From Anaspis maculata (lineage: Eukaryota > Arthropoda > Insecta > Coleoptera > Scraptiidae): 64,000 bases of DNA. Made by a program: the position numbers and the translations under genes. Positions 45,263 through 56,749 of the stretch are shown one piece after another (position 1 is the first letter of the stretch; each line of letters opens with the position of its first letter). Under the pieces are notes generated by a model. The model was not told the DNA's origin. It saw nothing but the letters and a program-made list of their open reading frames with translations, and ran no database searches. The DNA is taken from assembly GCA_949128115.1 (NCBI GenBank), contig OX421962.1:61731787-61795786 (forward strand). Reading direction: 5' to 3'.

Positions 45263-46918
45263 TCACATCTTTGAAAAACATTTCACAGATTTCCTCAGGC
45301 AATCACGGCCTTTACAGCTGTAAAAATAATTGTGGAGAATATTCACGATTTTATGAAATGACGTGAAAATTTCAGGCGACAGTGGTGTGCCAGAAATAAT
45401 GGAAATTGGTGTCCACATCTGCGATACCATAATCAGGAAGCACTCTGAAAAAGTGTTTAGAACAAAAATCTGCTCAAAAGGACGTTTCGTTATTCAGAGA
45501 TGATTATGTTGTAAATTTCGCGGTAAATTCGTATTTTATTATGTCTTTGGAAATATTTGATCGATTTTGATGTAATTCCGTATAAGGGAAAATGTCCAGT
45601 CCAGAAACAGTCAATGTCAGTTGATCACAGTCTCCACAGTTGGACAAATTAATCTTGAAGATATCTGATTTGATAATTCGATAGAATTAGAAATAATAAT
45701 AATCTCAAAGGACGTTGCTTCGATGAGATATTCCGCGACAGACATGATGATTTTTTTTTCTTTCGGAAATTCAAAATTTGAAGACGCTGATTTCTAGAAC
45801 TATTTTTGTAGCTTTCCAACGAGCTTACTCCAACAGTAATTGCTTGTATGCTTCTCACGCTATGACTGTTATGTGACCAATATTGTGCCGCCCACCTTAA
45901 ATAATACTTTTACGCTTTTTCAAAAAGTATTTGTAAAGTACAAATGCCTAGGCAAGTACCTCTGCCTAGAAGCAAAAAAAATTACCTTAACGACTTTATC
46001 AGCAACCAAAGCAAAGTGGCTTCCATCACTATTGAATTTAGCGCGCGAAATGGGCTCATCACTGTTGATGGTGTAAAGACATCTGCCTTCCATGGCGTCG
46101 ATAAAATTCACTTTTCCTTCTGTTCCTGCACTGAGCAAGTAATTCTTGCTTGGATGCCAACAAACGCTTGTAGCATTGTCATGTAGAACATAGTGTTGCA
46201 AAAGTTTCTTTGCCCTTATATCATAAACTCTAATGGAACCCGTGCTAGTGGCGACTGCAATGGAATTACCATTCCTGTGCAGAGAAATGCAGTTCGGACT
46301 GCCTTTAGGGAGACTGAATACATGCACGCATTCCGAAGATTTTTTATCCCAAATGCGAACTGTACGATCGTCGGCGCATGAGACGATGATATCACCATTT
46401 TTGGAAGCCTGCAGGCTTCGAACCCAATTATTGTGTCCCACAAATGACGAAATGAACGCCCGCCTCTGCACGCTCCACATTTTTATGGATTTATCGTTTG
46501 CTCCTGTGATTACCTATAATTCAGTTTGTTGGTTTAGTTTTTCAAGAAAAATTGAACGTACTTTGCTGCTGTCGTGCGTGAATGCGATAGTCCTTATAGG
46601 TGAAGTATGCGCTCTGAATTCCGTGCTTGTTCCTGTGATGGTAGGCACCCAGATCCTGACCATTTGGTCCAACGAACAGGAGGCTAAGATTTCCCCGTTG
46701 GGAGCAAATGCGACTCCGGTGACTGTGTCTGTGTGTCCAATGAAACTGTAGCTGCGTCCGTTTCGCAGAAGGCTCCACATCATGATGGAGTTATCTTCAC
46801 TGCTGCTCGCTAATTGTTTACCATCAGGATGGAATGAAACGTCTGTGATAGGCTTTTTGTGCTCTTTCAGGAACAGTTTCACGGTAAAATTGTCTTTTTC
46901 TTTGGAAGAGTCGCACAT
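45263..46918 (-). CDS. POC1: POC1-like centriolar WD40 protein
   Basis: POC1 proteins stabilise centrioles and basal bodies. Exons 46562-46918 and 45986-46513 are secure; 45263-45418 is a probable third, giving 346 residues in all. Seven WD40 blades can be read, for example VSFHPDGKQLASSSEDNSIM, GHTDTVTGVAFAPNGEILAS, GHNNWVRSLQASKNGDIIVS with SCADDRTVRIWDKKSSECVH, and the diagnostic KLLQHYVLHDNATSVCWHPS. Blade 7 breaks at DKVVK|GTAATT; joining it in phase to an exon that begins Met-Trp (acceptor GGTATCGCAG at 45419) completes the blade, followed by a 50-residue tail. Without this join the frame reads to 45920. The usual C-terminal POC1 coiled coil is not clear, so the 3' end could be longer or shorter. 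Confidence 0.85.
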
Positions 46919-47504
46919 TTTGGAGTTGGAAAACCGACGAGATCAACCAGAAACTGTTACTAAAACCGCCAACGGTTGCCGGTTTTTCAAATTACAAAAT
47001 ATAACCTCAAAAATGTGTACAGTTTGACACTTGACAGCGAACTGACAACCATAAATCTGACAGCCGACTGTGGCGACATCACGCCTGTTAGTGTGTTGGC
47101 GCTAAAATTTAAAATTACGATTCTGGTACGATCAATGATCATACCCCCAAAAGCACCAAAAAATGATCTGATCATTTTTGTCACAGTTTTCAGTGGCAGA
47201 AATTGAAGCGACTTTCTCAAGCACGACAAGTGCTTTTGAGCGCTTGAGAGCTATATTACTTACGTCACGAAAAGAAAATGACTGAAATAACGTGAAGTAA
47301 AATTTTACCAATAGGAAAAAAGTCGACCTCAAAATTCATCTCTGGGCCTGCCATGCTAAACTACCTATACTATTATATTTTTAATGGGAGACAACGATCG
47401 ATTTCCTGTCGGATTTAAGAATGAAAGTAACTTTCTTAGGATTCTTCGTCCTTTTTAAAAAAAATTGCCACTAAAGTCAATTACTTGAGGCTGGTATAGT
47501 GGGA
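46919..47504. other. Upstream flank of the POC1-like gene
   Basis: Presumed promoter and 5' UTR of the - strand gene; no recognisable exon. The 141 bases before the ATG are free of repeats. Confidence 0.3.
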
Positions 47505-48620
47505 GAGATTTTGCATGGGCGTAGGTACTTTATACCGAGACAAGCGATTTGACCCGCAGCACTCGATGTTTTGTCCCGTAGGGGGCTAATGGGGCTCTCC
47601 AAATTTTCAAGATGCAAGAACTTTCACAAAACGTGACACGCAATCCCGCATTCCGTAAGCCCTATTATGAAAACAAATTGTTTGCAATGTCATTTTCCCA
47701 AGAAGTGGTGACCTCTTTAGTGCACCTTTTTCAACAGCATTTTTTTCAATGTTCCTACTGGATAAGACTGTTACGTTTTGCAGATATGAAAAGCTTGAAC
47801 TCTTTTCTTCGTAATTTCCATGCAACATTATAGCTTTAAATCGCACAAGAGAGCCTTACATTTTTTTTTCTCCTGGACCGTCAAATTTTTTAGCATGTTG
47901 TTTTTATAGTAGAGGAAACGCGCAAATAAATCAGATCTACCTAGTCCAACCCAACGTTTTGTGACCGCAGGTATTGCAATGAAACACGGCATGAAAGAAT
48001 ATTTTCTGCTAAAACCAAACCCAAACCGCCTGCGCCTGCAGCACAGAGCACCTATAATAGAGCGGCATCTGCTGTATATTGGACGAGGATGAAAACACTA
48101 GCGCCAGCGGCGGGTGTAGGGGCAACTAAATACCAATAGGCGGGACTTTTAAACGGGTTGCTTGTTTATTCCACTTCGAATTTTGTTCATGCAACTTCAA
48201 TTTGTAAATTCCATTTCTTTGTTTCAAAATTATTGCTACATCGCAGAAGTTAGTCAAATTATTTTTTTGATTTTCCACTGTAATAGCGATTAGTAATGTT
48301 TTATTGAAAAACGAAAAAATAATCCGGTTTCTTCTGCGATGCAACATCAATTTTTTGAAACGAAAAAATGGAATTCACAAATAGAAGATGCATAGAAACG
48401 GTATTGTTACTCAAAACGAACAGACATAAAATTACAACAAAAAAACACTATTTTTCAACAAAATTTATTTCAAGTCATAGGTAGGCAACAAAGGAAATAA
48501 CCGCTTTTCATTTTCTTGGCTATCAATAATAAGATTTACTCACTTCACTAGGAAATCCTTTCCATCAATGACCTCACTTTATAGCTGAAACTTGAGACTT
48601 CAGTGACACTTTCATTTTGT

Positions 48621-49271
48621 TTATTTTAGTGGCCTAGCTGGCTCTTCGGTAGGTCTGAAAGTGCTAGCTGGTTCTTCGACAGGTCTGGAAATGCTAGCTG
48701 GTTCTTTGACAAGTATGAAAGTGCCAGCAGATTCTTCGACAGGTGCAAAAGTGCTGGCTGGTTCTTCGACAGATCTGGAAATGCTAGCTGGTTCTTTGAC
48801 AGGTGTAAATGTGCTAGCTGGTTCTTCGATAGGTGCAAAAGTGCTGGCTGGTTCTTCGACAGGTCTGGAGATTCCAGCTGGTTCTTCGACAGGTGTAAAT
48901 GTGCTAGCTGGTTCTTCGACAGGTCTGGAAATGCTAGCTGGTTCTTTGACAGGTATGAAAGTGCCAGCAGATTCTTTGACAGGTGCAAAAGTGCTGGCTG
49001 GTTCTTCGACAGGTGTAAAAGTGCTAGCTGGTTCTTCGACAGGTGTAAATGTGCTAGCTGGTTCTTCGACAGGTCTGGAAATGCTAGCTGGTTCTTCGAC
49101 AGGTGTAAAAGTGCTAGCTGGTTCTTCGACAGGTGTAAATGTGCTAGCTGGTTCTTCGACAGGTCTGGAAATGCTAGCTGGTTCTTCGACAGGTGTAAAT
49201 GTGCTAGCTGGTTCTTCGACAGGTCTGGAAATTCCAGCTGGTTCTTCGACAGGTGTGGAAGTGCTGGTCAA
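48621..49271 (-). CDS. Repetitive Pro/Glu/Ser/Thr ORF over the minisatellite (doubtful)
   Basis: An open frame of 216 codons made of (V/I)EEPAS(T/I)(F/S)(T/R/A)P decapeptides. Immediately upstream in this frame is a TGA, so it needs a splice to be translated. The + strand frame 48661-49365 is equally open, so openness follows from the 30-bp period and is not by itself evidence for a protein. Reported because the variants keep the Glu-Glu-Pro core unbroken. Confidence 0.25.
   Translation of the reverse strand: MTSTSTPVEEPAGISRPVEEPASTFTPVEEPASISRPVEEPASTFTPVEEPASTFTPVEEPASISRPVEEPASTFTPVEEPASTFTPVEEPASTFAPVKESAGTFIPVKEPASISRPVEEPASTFTPVEEPAGISRPVEEPASTFAPIEEPASTFTPVKEPASISRSVEEPASTFAPVEESAGTFILVKEPASISRPVEEPASTFRPTEEPARPLK
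48631..49260. repeat. 30-bp minisatellite, 21 units
   Basis: Twenty-one contiguous units of exactly 30 bases of the form GTGCTAGCTGGTTCTTCGAC + AGGTGTAAAT. Variation is confined mainly to the last ten bases (AGGTCTGGAA, AGGTATGAAA, AGGTGCAAAA) and single substitutions. As 30 is divisible by 3, frames stay open on both strands: on the - strand it reads as a decapeptide VEEPASTFTP/VEEPASISRP; on the + strand as LAGSSTGVNV. Confidence 0.97.
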
Positions 49272-49579
49272 TGCTCAAGGGTTTAATTACATCCGCAGCA
49301 ACAACTTGAGGATCGAGCGCAGGAATTACCTCCGCCAAATGTTCCACTATGAACATAAACATTGATTAATTCTAATACACTTTTACCAAATCCTTGGCCA
49401 AATCAATTCGAATAATCAAATTATGAGATAAATAGCTCACCATTCAGAACAGTGTAGAAAAAACATATTGTCTCAGCCCTCTCCATAGGCAGGTATGTCA
49501 TAGGCCCTCTCCTTGTACCCGGGACAAAATACTCATCGGGAAAGTGTTGGTTACAGATGAAATGTTTTCGATAAAGCTC
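49204..49579 (-). pseudogene. THAP-like domain C-terminal half (two exons)
   Basis: Exon 49441-49579 (acceptor TTTCCACCAG, donor AATG|GTGAGC) reads ELYRKHFICNQHFPDEYFVP then GTRRGPMTYLP. C-x2-HF and the trailing P fit the second half of a THAP zinc-binding domain (consensus C-x2-HF ... AVP). The exon at 49204-49346 joins in phase, reads VEHLAEVIPALDPQVVAADV and runs into the minisatellite, where AGC-TAG stops it in the second unit. The first THAP half (C-x2-4-C) is not found upstream, so this is a fragment, or its 5' exon is unrecognised. THAP domains occur in P-element-type transposases and host regulators. Confidence 0.45.
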
Positions 49580-50582
49580 CTGGTGGAAATTGATTTAATT
49601 GTAGAAAATTAATATTTTCCAACCACTGATTCAGCAACCACGTGCATAATGAATAAAATTAAAAAAAAAAAAAAACAACTTTCAAACTGCTTTTCAACGA
49701 AAAGAGCGAAGAGCACAAAGAACATTCAAGTTTTAACGGGCGCACCGCGAAAGACAAATGACAGATCTTGGAATTTCTGCCAGACTGTCAAGATATGTCA
49801 AATAAGCGCACTCTAACGGGTGTAGGGGCAAGCTTTTAGCACGGTCGGTATAGTCGCAGTCGGTAACCAAAAATTTAGTTCTGGTCAGCCCCATATGACT
49901 TTCCTGTCTATTATACTTATTATAGTTTGTCTATGGCCTGCAGCTTGGATTGAAACACAGATGATTGAATATTGGTTCGCGTCTCTCCTACAATAGAATC
50001 ATATTGCGGCAAGTTGAACGGCGCCCACAGAACGTTTTAGAAGAGTCATGTTGCGTCGCAGCTACCAAGAAAAGGGTTCGAGGTATCGATCGATTCCTGC
50101 AAAAATTACGAATGATATCCAGAGTGGGGACATAAAAAGAAATGCTCTTATTGGAAAACGGGTACTGAAGAGGTCAACACTTCTTTGAAAAATACAATTG
50201 CAAAAAAAAATGTTTCCATAATTAAGGTTTACAGAATGCGATTTAGTTGAGAACGAGAGAACGCAACAAAACATATGAATTCATCGTCTCCTTGCATAGA
50301 AGAAAAAATAAAAACAGTTTTTTTGACCTCGCCAATGAAGATTTTTTTTTCAAGTGTGAAGACCAGAACGGACACGACGACAATAATTGAAGAAAACATT
50401 TTCAATAGACCCGTAAGCTCCAGTTATGACATACATGAACATATACTCGATGATGATTTTGTGAAACTTCTTGCATCTTGGAAATTTTGAGGTCCCCCAT
50501 TGGCCCCCTAAGGGACAAAATATCGAGTGCTGCGCGTTAAATCGCTTATTTCGGTATAAAGTCTGCCCATGCAAAATCTCGT

Positions 50583-52142
50583 TACTCCACTCCAAAATGC
50601 GGCCATATGTATTAAATTTTTTACGTTTCTTAAAATTATAAAACAGTTGATAATTTTTTCGTTGTCAAAAATGTTCGAATTGGCTACGCTAATGTCAGCG
50701 CTATTCCGTATCAGAGTCGTTTTTAGGTGTGTGTGTACCCCGAGGTGTACCCGCTTCCACTATGTATTCTCAGCAGGGCAAAATTATCTTTGAGATTCCT
50801 CCCTCAAAAATTAAGATAAAATCTCAATTTTTTGTATACGGTGTACTGAGTGTATTAGAAAACTCAATACATAGCGTTTTTTGTAATTTTTTGCATTAGG
50901 TATATAAAAAATATATATATTTTTTGGTCACACCTTTTTTCAAAAAATATTAATTTTTTTACGTTTCTTAAAATTATAAAACAGTTGATAATTTTTTCGT
51001 TGTCAAAAATGTCCCAGCAATCCTTTAGAAACTTTTCCAGTGTTTTAGGGATATGGTTTTGGGCTATATTGTCGGCTTAAAAAAAAGTGGGTAATCCAAA
51101 CGGAAACAAGAGGTGGACAAACATTTAATGGAATCTCATCAAAATCTCTTTATCTTAATTTTTGAGGGAGAAATATTGATACCTTGCATATACAGCCTTA
51201 AGGTTCAACAAGAGCCCTCATTTTCTGAAATCGGTGAACACCGAAAAAGTTTATTATGGCAAAACCAAAAGGTTGCATTGTTGAGATCATCCGATAATTT
51301 AAGCAGATAGGCAAAAATTTGAAAAAATATCCTCGAGATATATAGACGCAAAATCTCCCCCAGCTAGAACACTGAGCTCGGATAAAAAACCAAAAAAAAA
51401 AAGCTTTGTGAAGTGGAAGCTGTTAATCAGAAGACAAAAAATCATTGAAAATGGTACACTTATTCAAAAGGTAGGTATTGCTTTGAATCCAAGTAAGTAG
51501 GCACTTTCAAAGGATTTTTCAACAGGTCGATCATCATTCCGCGGGGTCATTATATGGGAGTGGATGACCCGTCAGTCTTAACGACCTACGCTGGGTCTTT
51601 AAGCCTCGGAAAGCACATGGAAGACGTTGGTCCTCCTGACGTTGAGCCGCGTCGCTAACTGATGCTTGAAACAGAAATGACACCATATGACATACGACTC
51701 CATACGACTATTTATTTATTTCAAGCCTCTTTATGTACCTACTAGAAAGATTTTAATGAAATTTGGAGGTCACACTTTCGCAGACATTCGAGCTGGACAT
51801 TTATCATTGCATATTTTTGAGCTGGATTTCGTGGTTCCGCCACCATCAAGGCCGCCACATTGAAATCTCTTATCAAATAAAATTGAACGATTTACACAAA
51901 ACTTGGAATCTACTCTTGTCTCGTAGAGACTTTCTTATTTTCAAGCTGACGGATTTCATGGTTCCGTCGCCATTTTGCTTTAACCTGTGATCCGGCTGTC
52001 GAAGAACAATCTTCCCTAACTTAGAAGACTTGTTCAAATCAGAAATTTCCTCGGACGCATACGATAACGAAAACGTTTAACAAAAAAAAAAAACAAAATT
52101 TATTCAATAAATAAAATCAACAAGAAAAGTGTTCTTCTAAAA
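50583..52142. other. Intergenic repeats
   Basis: A direct repeat of about 60 bases (TTTTTTACGTTTCTTAAAAT...) occurs at 50618-50670 and 50955-51010. CTCCCTCAAAAATTAAGATA (50800) is inverted at TATCTTAATTTTTGAGGGAG (51150), so 50.6-51.4 kb is probably another foldback. 51535-51660 (GGATGACCCGTCAGTC, GGGTCTTTAAGCCTCGGAAA) looks like part of a dispersed repeat. No gene recognised. Confidence 0.4.
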
Positions 52143-53512
52143 TTAAAAATGGCCATATCCACCAGAGAATGACTCATGGCCACCTCCACCTCCGCCGCCT
52201 CCTCCTCCATGTCCATCAAGGGAAGCGCTTCCGTGTTCGCTGGCTCCCAATACGTCACTGTAATGTTGTGGTTGTTCTTCTACGACTCCATAGGAACCTC
52301 CTGAACCGCCCCAACCGCCATGTCCACCACCGCCACCGCCTCCGCCTCCTCCACCATTACCCCCGTGACCTCCTTCGTATTTTCCCGAAGAAACAAAACT
52401 GCCCCCAAACAGACCAGAATGGCCATCACCGCCTGTAAAATGTAAAACGAACCAGTGAAGTCTATCGAATCTATTTCAAAATATGATCGGTTTATTGTTT
52501 TAAATAAGATAAGAAATAGTAGGTAAAGCAAAACGAGGGCTTACCATGTTTAGTCAAATCAAAACTGGCTCCATGACCTCCGGAATCACCGCCAACGATA
52601 CTTATTCCTTTATGGTAGTCACCTCCATCACCGCCACCATGACCTCCTCCTCCGCCTCCTCCCCCTCCCCCTCCCCCGTGACCCCCACTACTGATGGCAG
52701 AGTAACTGTCTCCTCCACTGTAAGATTCTACGTTGCTGCTGCCTAAGCTTAAAGCTGCATGACCTCCTCCAAAATCTCCTCCGCCGAATCCTCCGGAAAA
52801 ATCATGACCTCCCCCTCCTCCCCCACCGAAGCCTCCTCCTCCTCCTCCTCCTCCTCCTCCTCCTCCTAGTTGTACTGAAAATATAAAATTATCATCAGAT
52901 AGATCGGCAAATCCAGATTATAGTTAGGTAAGTTGACTGAGGAACTGAGGTCATTGGGTCAAATTGGGTCATTGGGACCCTGAAACTATGCAGTTATCAC
53001 ATGGATATTACTCGGTCAAGTGTTAGAATAGCTTTGAGCTAAACTTCGCCGGATAAAGTCGCTTTATTATTATTATTATTATTACTACGTATAATATAGG
53101 TGTAGCTACTAGCTGTAGGTGTTCAATTTCTTTTTTCACCTCGGTAGGTAAGTAGAAATCCAAACCTTTCCAGTAAAGTTTTTCACGATTCTTGCCCAAA
53201 TGATCTTTTTAATTACCGTCCAAATCCTGACTTTGAACAGGCACATGTTTTGAAATGGTAGGTGGTGTTCAGTGAGGAATTATTTTAAGCAAAATATTAA
53301 CCAATGCAGATTTCTCGAGAACTGTTCTTAAGCAATTGTGTGTATCAATTTGAAAACTTACATTCATGAATTCCAGGTTCACTTCTCGCCAATCCAAAAG
53401 CCACAATCAACGTAAGGACCTATAAATATTGTATGTTTATTTAAAATTTCACGGTAGATATGAACCTATATTTTGTTGAGCACATTTTGATCTCTTCTCT
53501 TACCCTAATCAT
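52143..53512 (-). CDS. Glycine-rich secreted protein (cuticular type)
   Basis: Four exons, 53504-53512 (only 9 bases: Met-Ile-Arg), 53362-53419, 52545-52874 and 52143-52432, join in phase to 228 residues. Exons 1 and 2 form a signal peptide, MIRVLTLIVAFGLARSEPG, cleaved probably after Ala or Ser near residues 14-16. The mature part is Gly/His/Ser rich: runs of (GGG)n, GGHDFSGGFGGGDFGGGHAA, GGGDGGDYHKGISIVGG and GGHESFSGGYGHF at the C-terminus. No R&R chitin-binding consensus is present. Such proteins are usual in arthropod cuticle or other extracellular coats; this role is inferred from composition. Runs of GGA/GGC codons make slippage polymorphism likely. Long ORFs on the + strand here are shadows. 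Confidence 0.85.
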
Positions 53513-54123
53513 TTTTTAAAGCTAAAACTTGTACTTCTGAACTATCAGGATGAACTGTTATGATGCTGTTCATGGCAAGAAAGTTTTATAGTTATAGTTC
53601 CACCGCCAAAACTGAACGTGATGGTGTAGTGAAGAAGAGGTGGATAGCACCTACCATAGCGAAAGCCTTTCTCTGGTCTTCCCAGCCAGATCGCTCATGA
53701 GAGGAACCTGATTAAAAATGTGATCCACTTTCGGTTTCTTCAACTGTTTAATTAGATCTTTTTTAATACTGTTACTTTCGTCAAAAATTACCTACGCCTT
53801 AATTTCACTTAATGGATCAATCAACTTTCGTTTAACAAAAGAATCCCGCAACTCCTCTAGCAAACAGAGCATTGTTCGATTGATCTTTGGTATTTTAGCT
53901 TTCAGACAAAGAAAAAAATACAGTAGCACTATAGGTGTATATAGATAGTGAAATCGCTCTGCGTGATAAAGACTTGTGTAGTTACTTAGCAAAAAGCAAA
54001 ACGAAAGCATGAGGTTTGAGACAGATTTTTTTACTACTACTAATCTACGTTAGAAACCTATACTGCTTTATGAATAAGCCTGGAAAGAATCTTCATCTAT
54101 ACAGATGCGACTATAGAAGTTTT
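53513..54123. other. Upstream of the glycine-rich gene
   Basis: Presumed 5' UTR and promoter, then AT-rich DNA. The - strand ORF at 53792-54010 is not recognised. Confidence 0.3.
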
Positions 54124-55001
54124 ATACAGGGTGATTTTTTGAAAAGGACCCACCACAGATTGTAGATTAGAGGTGGTCGTTTGGTCTCGGAGGATCCTTT
54201 CTGCACTGCGACCCATAAGATCTTTTGTGCGTGACCAACCCACCACAGATATCTCGCTGCCAATTTTTCTTTCCAGGAAAACGCTGGAACAGGTCGATTT
54301 CAATTTTGAGGGGGACATTTAGGACACACATTGTCAAATTTCCATCTTCAACCCTTTCGCTCCCACCTCGGCTCCCACCCTACCCTACTTTAGAATCTCA
54401 AATAGCACTACCTGTGTTGTGATATATCAAATTAAAGGTAATAAAATTCTCTTTCTGTCAAATATACTTTGAATCCTATTCGACCACCCCAAACCTTTCT
54501 CAAAATTTTTGCATTTAAAAGGGAAGTTTTACCCCTCTATTAACTGCCGATCCTTGAGAAGTAGATTTTTTAGCAAAAACAGGTCGATTTTTATTTTGAA
54601 GGAGACACCTAATAGTGATCATAAAATTACACTACACAATTTCTTGTACAATCTGCCAAAATAGTTGAAAAAAAACAATGAACTTGATTGTTCAACTGGC
54701 AGATTGTTCAAGAAATTGTGTAGTGTAATACAGCCATAAGACACGTATTGCCAAATTTTCATCTTTAACCTCTTCGCCTCCCAATTAAGAGAATTTTTGA
54801 AAAGGGTTAGAGGGAGGTTTAGGAAGCTTGAAATTATTAAGTAGGGTAGGGTGGGGGCGAAGGGGTGTAAGATGAAAATTTGACAATGTGTGTCCTAGAT
54901 GTCCCCCTCAAAATAAAAATCGACCTGTTCCAGCGTTTTCCTGGAAAAAAGTTTGGCGGCAAAAAATCTGGGGTGGGTCTTTTTCAAAAAATCACCCTGT
55001 A
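54124..55001. repeat. Foldback MITE with CAGGGTGATTTTTTGAAA ends
   Basis: TACAGGGTGATTTTTTGAAA at the left and TTTTTCAAAAAATCACCCTG at the right. The arms also share CCAGGAAAACGCTGGAACAG / CTGTTCCAGCGTTTTCCTGG and continue towards a centre near 54650. No coding capacity beyond hairpin ORFs. Confidence 0.85.
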
Positions 55002-56749
55002 CATAAGAATAATACTGTTGTCTTCTTCAAAGTTTTATAGGCATGGTTACCTACTAATAGTGGATAGATAGGTAGATAGTAGATGCCAGCAAATATTGTC
55101 AGTTTTTTCCCCCATCATTGAAGTTGCGATGAGTTAATTGCAATGGATAATCTTTCATAATAATATTCATATGTAGGCATACGAGTATCTAGTGATTTAT
55201 TGTTAGCTTCTCTACACAACAACAATTCTTTAGGGGTAGGTAGGTGTCTAACCGACCGGTACCGGCGGTCAACGTGACTACCGGTACTTGACGTCATTTT
55301 CCAAGGTGCATCAAGTTGGTTCATATGTTATCAACAACATCGTCCATTGCTTACCGATGAGTGGTGGTTCAATGGGTAGCGTTTTGCGCTAGCAACCGCG
55401 TACTACCGGAAATGATCCACGAGAAATAAAACTTGAGATTTTGACTTTTTTCGGTCTAGCGCGGCGTATATGAACTATCTACTATAACTTGTAACTAACT
55501 GATTCCAACATTTGTATATTGATAAGAAAATAAATTATTCTGGATTTCTGGGGGAAGGATCATTGTTCCATCGAGCACTTAGGATCCCGTCGTAAAAAAA
55601 ACCTCTATAGCTTTGTTTCGTTTACTAAGAACTCGCATTTAAAATCCTCGTTAGGTACTTAGGTCGGTAGGCATAGTACCATCATTGTGTACTATTAAAA
55701 GCAAAATAGAATAATAACTCTATGCAGTTAAATAAGCAGCAAAAACTTGAGGTAGCCAATTCGAAAGGAATTAAAACAGATAAGAGCAGGGAGCAGGTAT
55801 GTGAGTATGTAGGTATTTCAAGCACGTCAGGGATTTGAGGGGCTTTCACTAAACATTCTCTGTGGAAATGGATACGTATCCACTTGAGTTAAACCCGATA
55901 AATGATAAATAGGTGAACTAAACTGCGCACAATCGAATATGATATCTACAGTCACTGCAATATCAACTATCGAAAATTATTATTTTTTTGACCGGAATAA
56001 TTATTGATTGGCACAATCGATGTTGATACGCCTCTCACTGTTTGTTAGTCTAATCCTTCAGTAATTATCTATCCTGTTATTGCGACCCTCAGGTAATTTC
56101 AATTGATTTTTCTACAGATGATATGGTTTTGATTTTTTTTTTAATCGGTCATCAGAGGTCATCATTTCTTGGACTGCTCCAAATCAGTACCTATACAGGG
56201 TGAAAGTTTTATTATTTTTCTTCACTCTTTCTCTCTTGAAGAAGTTATGTTCGGGAAAAACCTCGGAAATAGTATTTTTCGATACAAGAGCGCGTTTTCA
56301 GCCCCGAAGCCTTGTTTGCCATCATGAGGCGTAGCCGAATGCTGTAAAAGAGGCAGAGGGCCTGAAAAAGCACAGCGCTCGTGTGTCGAACAACGTTTTT
56401 CGTAATCGTTGCTTAAATTGAGTGAAAACTCGGAATTTCTTGTACATTTTGACACTACTTTGACGAATGTCACGCTAGACGATACATAAACTGCAAAACT
56501 TATATTTTTGATTATGTATTACTTTGCGCGTTATGTATCTATGAAACGATTACGAAAAAACGGTTTTCGGCTAGTTTGATAGACCATATAATTATGGTCT
56601 TCCCATCCAAAAATATACAAGCAGCTACTGTGTATCAAGTTATGCAGGGTCGAGTGCAGGGTGTTTCCGAAATGTTGATACAAACTTCTAGGGGAGATTC
56701 CCCATCAAAAATGGACCAGGAAAAAATATACTATTGATGTCCTAAAATG
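55002..56749. other. Intergenic; headless SINE body near 56390
   Basis: Nothing gene-like. 56390-56495 repeats the body of the SINE at 17051-17170 (GTGTCGAACAACGTTTTTCG, TTTCTTGTA.ATTTTGA). Confidence 0.4.

Larger units (their letters stand above)
47505..50582. mobile_element. 3.1-kb long-TIR element carrying a THAP-like exon and minisatellite
   Basis: GAGATTTTGCATGGGC at the left is inverted at the right (GCCCATGCAAAATCTC). The arms continue for about 0.5 kb: CGATTTGACCCGCAGCACTC against GAGTGCTGCGCGTTAAATCG, CCCGTAGGGGGCTAATGGGG against CCCCCATTGGCCCCCTAAGG, then GTGGTGACCTCTTTAGT near 47710 against ACTGAAGAGGTCAACAC near 50170. The interior holds - strand THAP-like exons (49204-49579) and a 30-bp minisatellite (48631-49260). 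The termini resemble those of 26897-29770. Confidence 0.7.

Noticed and set aside
48631..49260. CRISPR-like array
   Set aside because: The repeats are contiguous without unique spacers and the genome is animal.
48661..49365. 234-codon + strand ORF (LAGSSTG repeats)
   Set aside because: Openness follows from the 30-bp period; no splice or start context supports it over the other strand.
52169..52746. + strand ORFs rich in His/Arg/Leu or Ser/Thr
   Set aside because: Antisense shadows of the glycine-rich exons.
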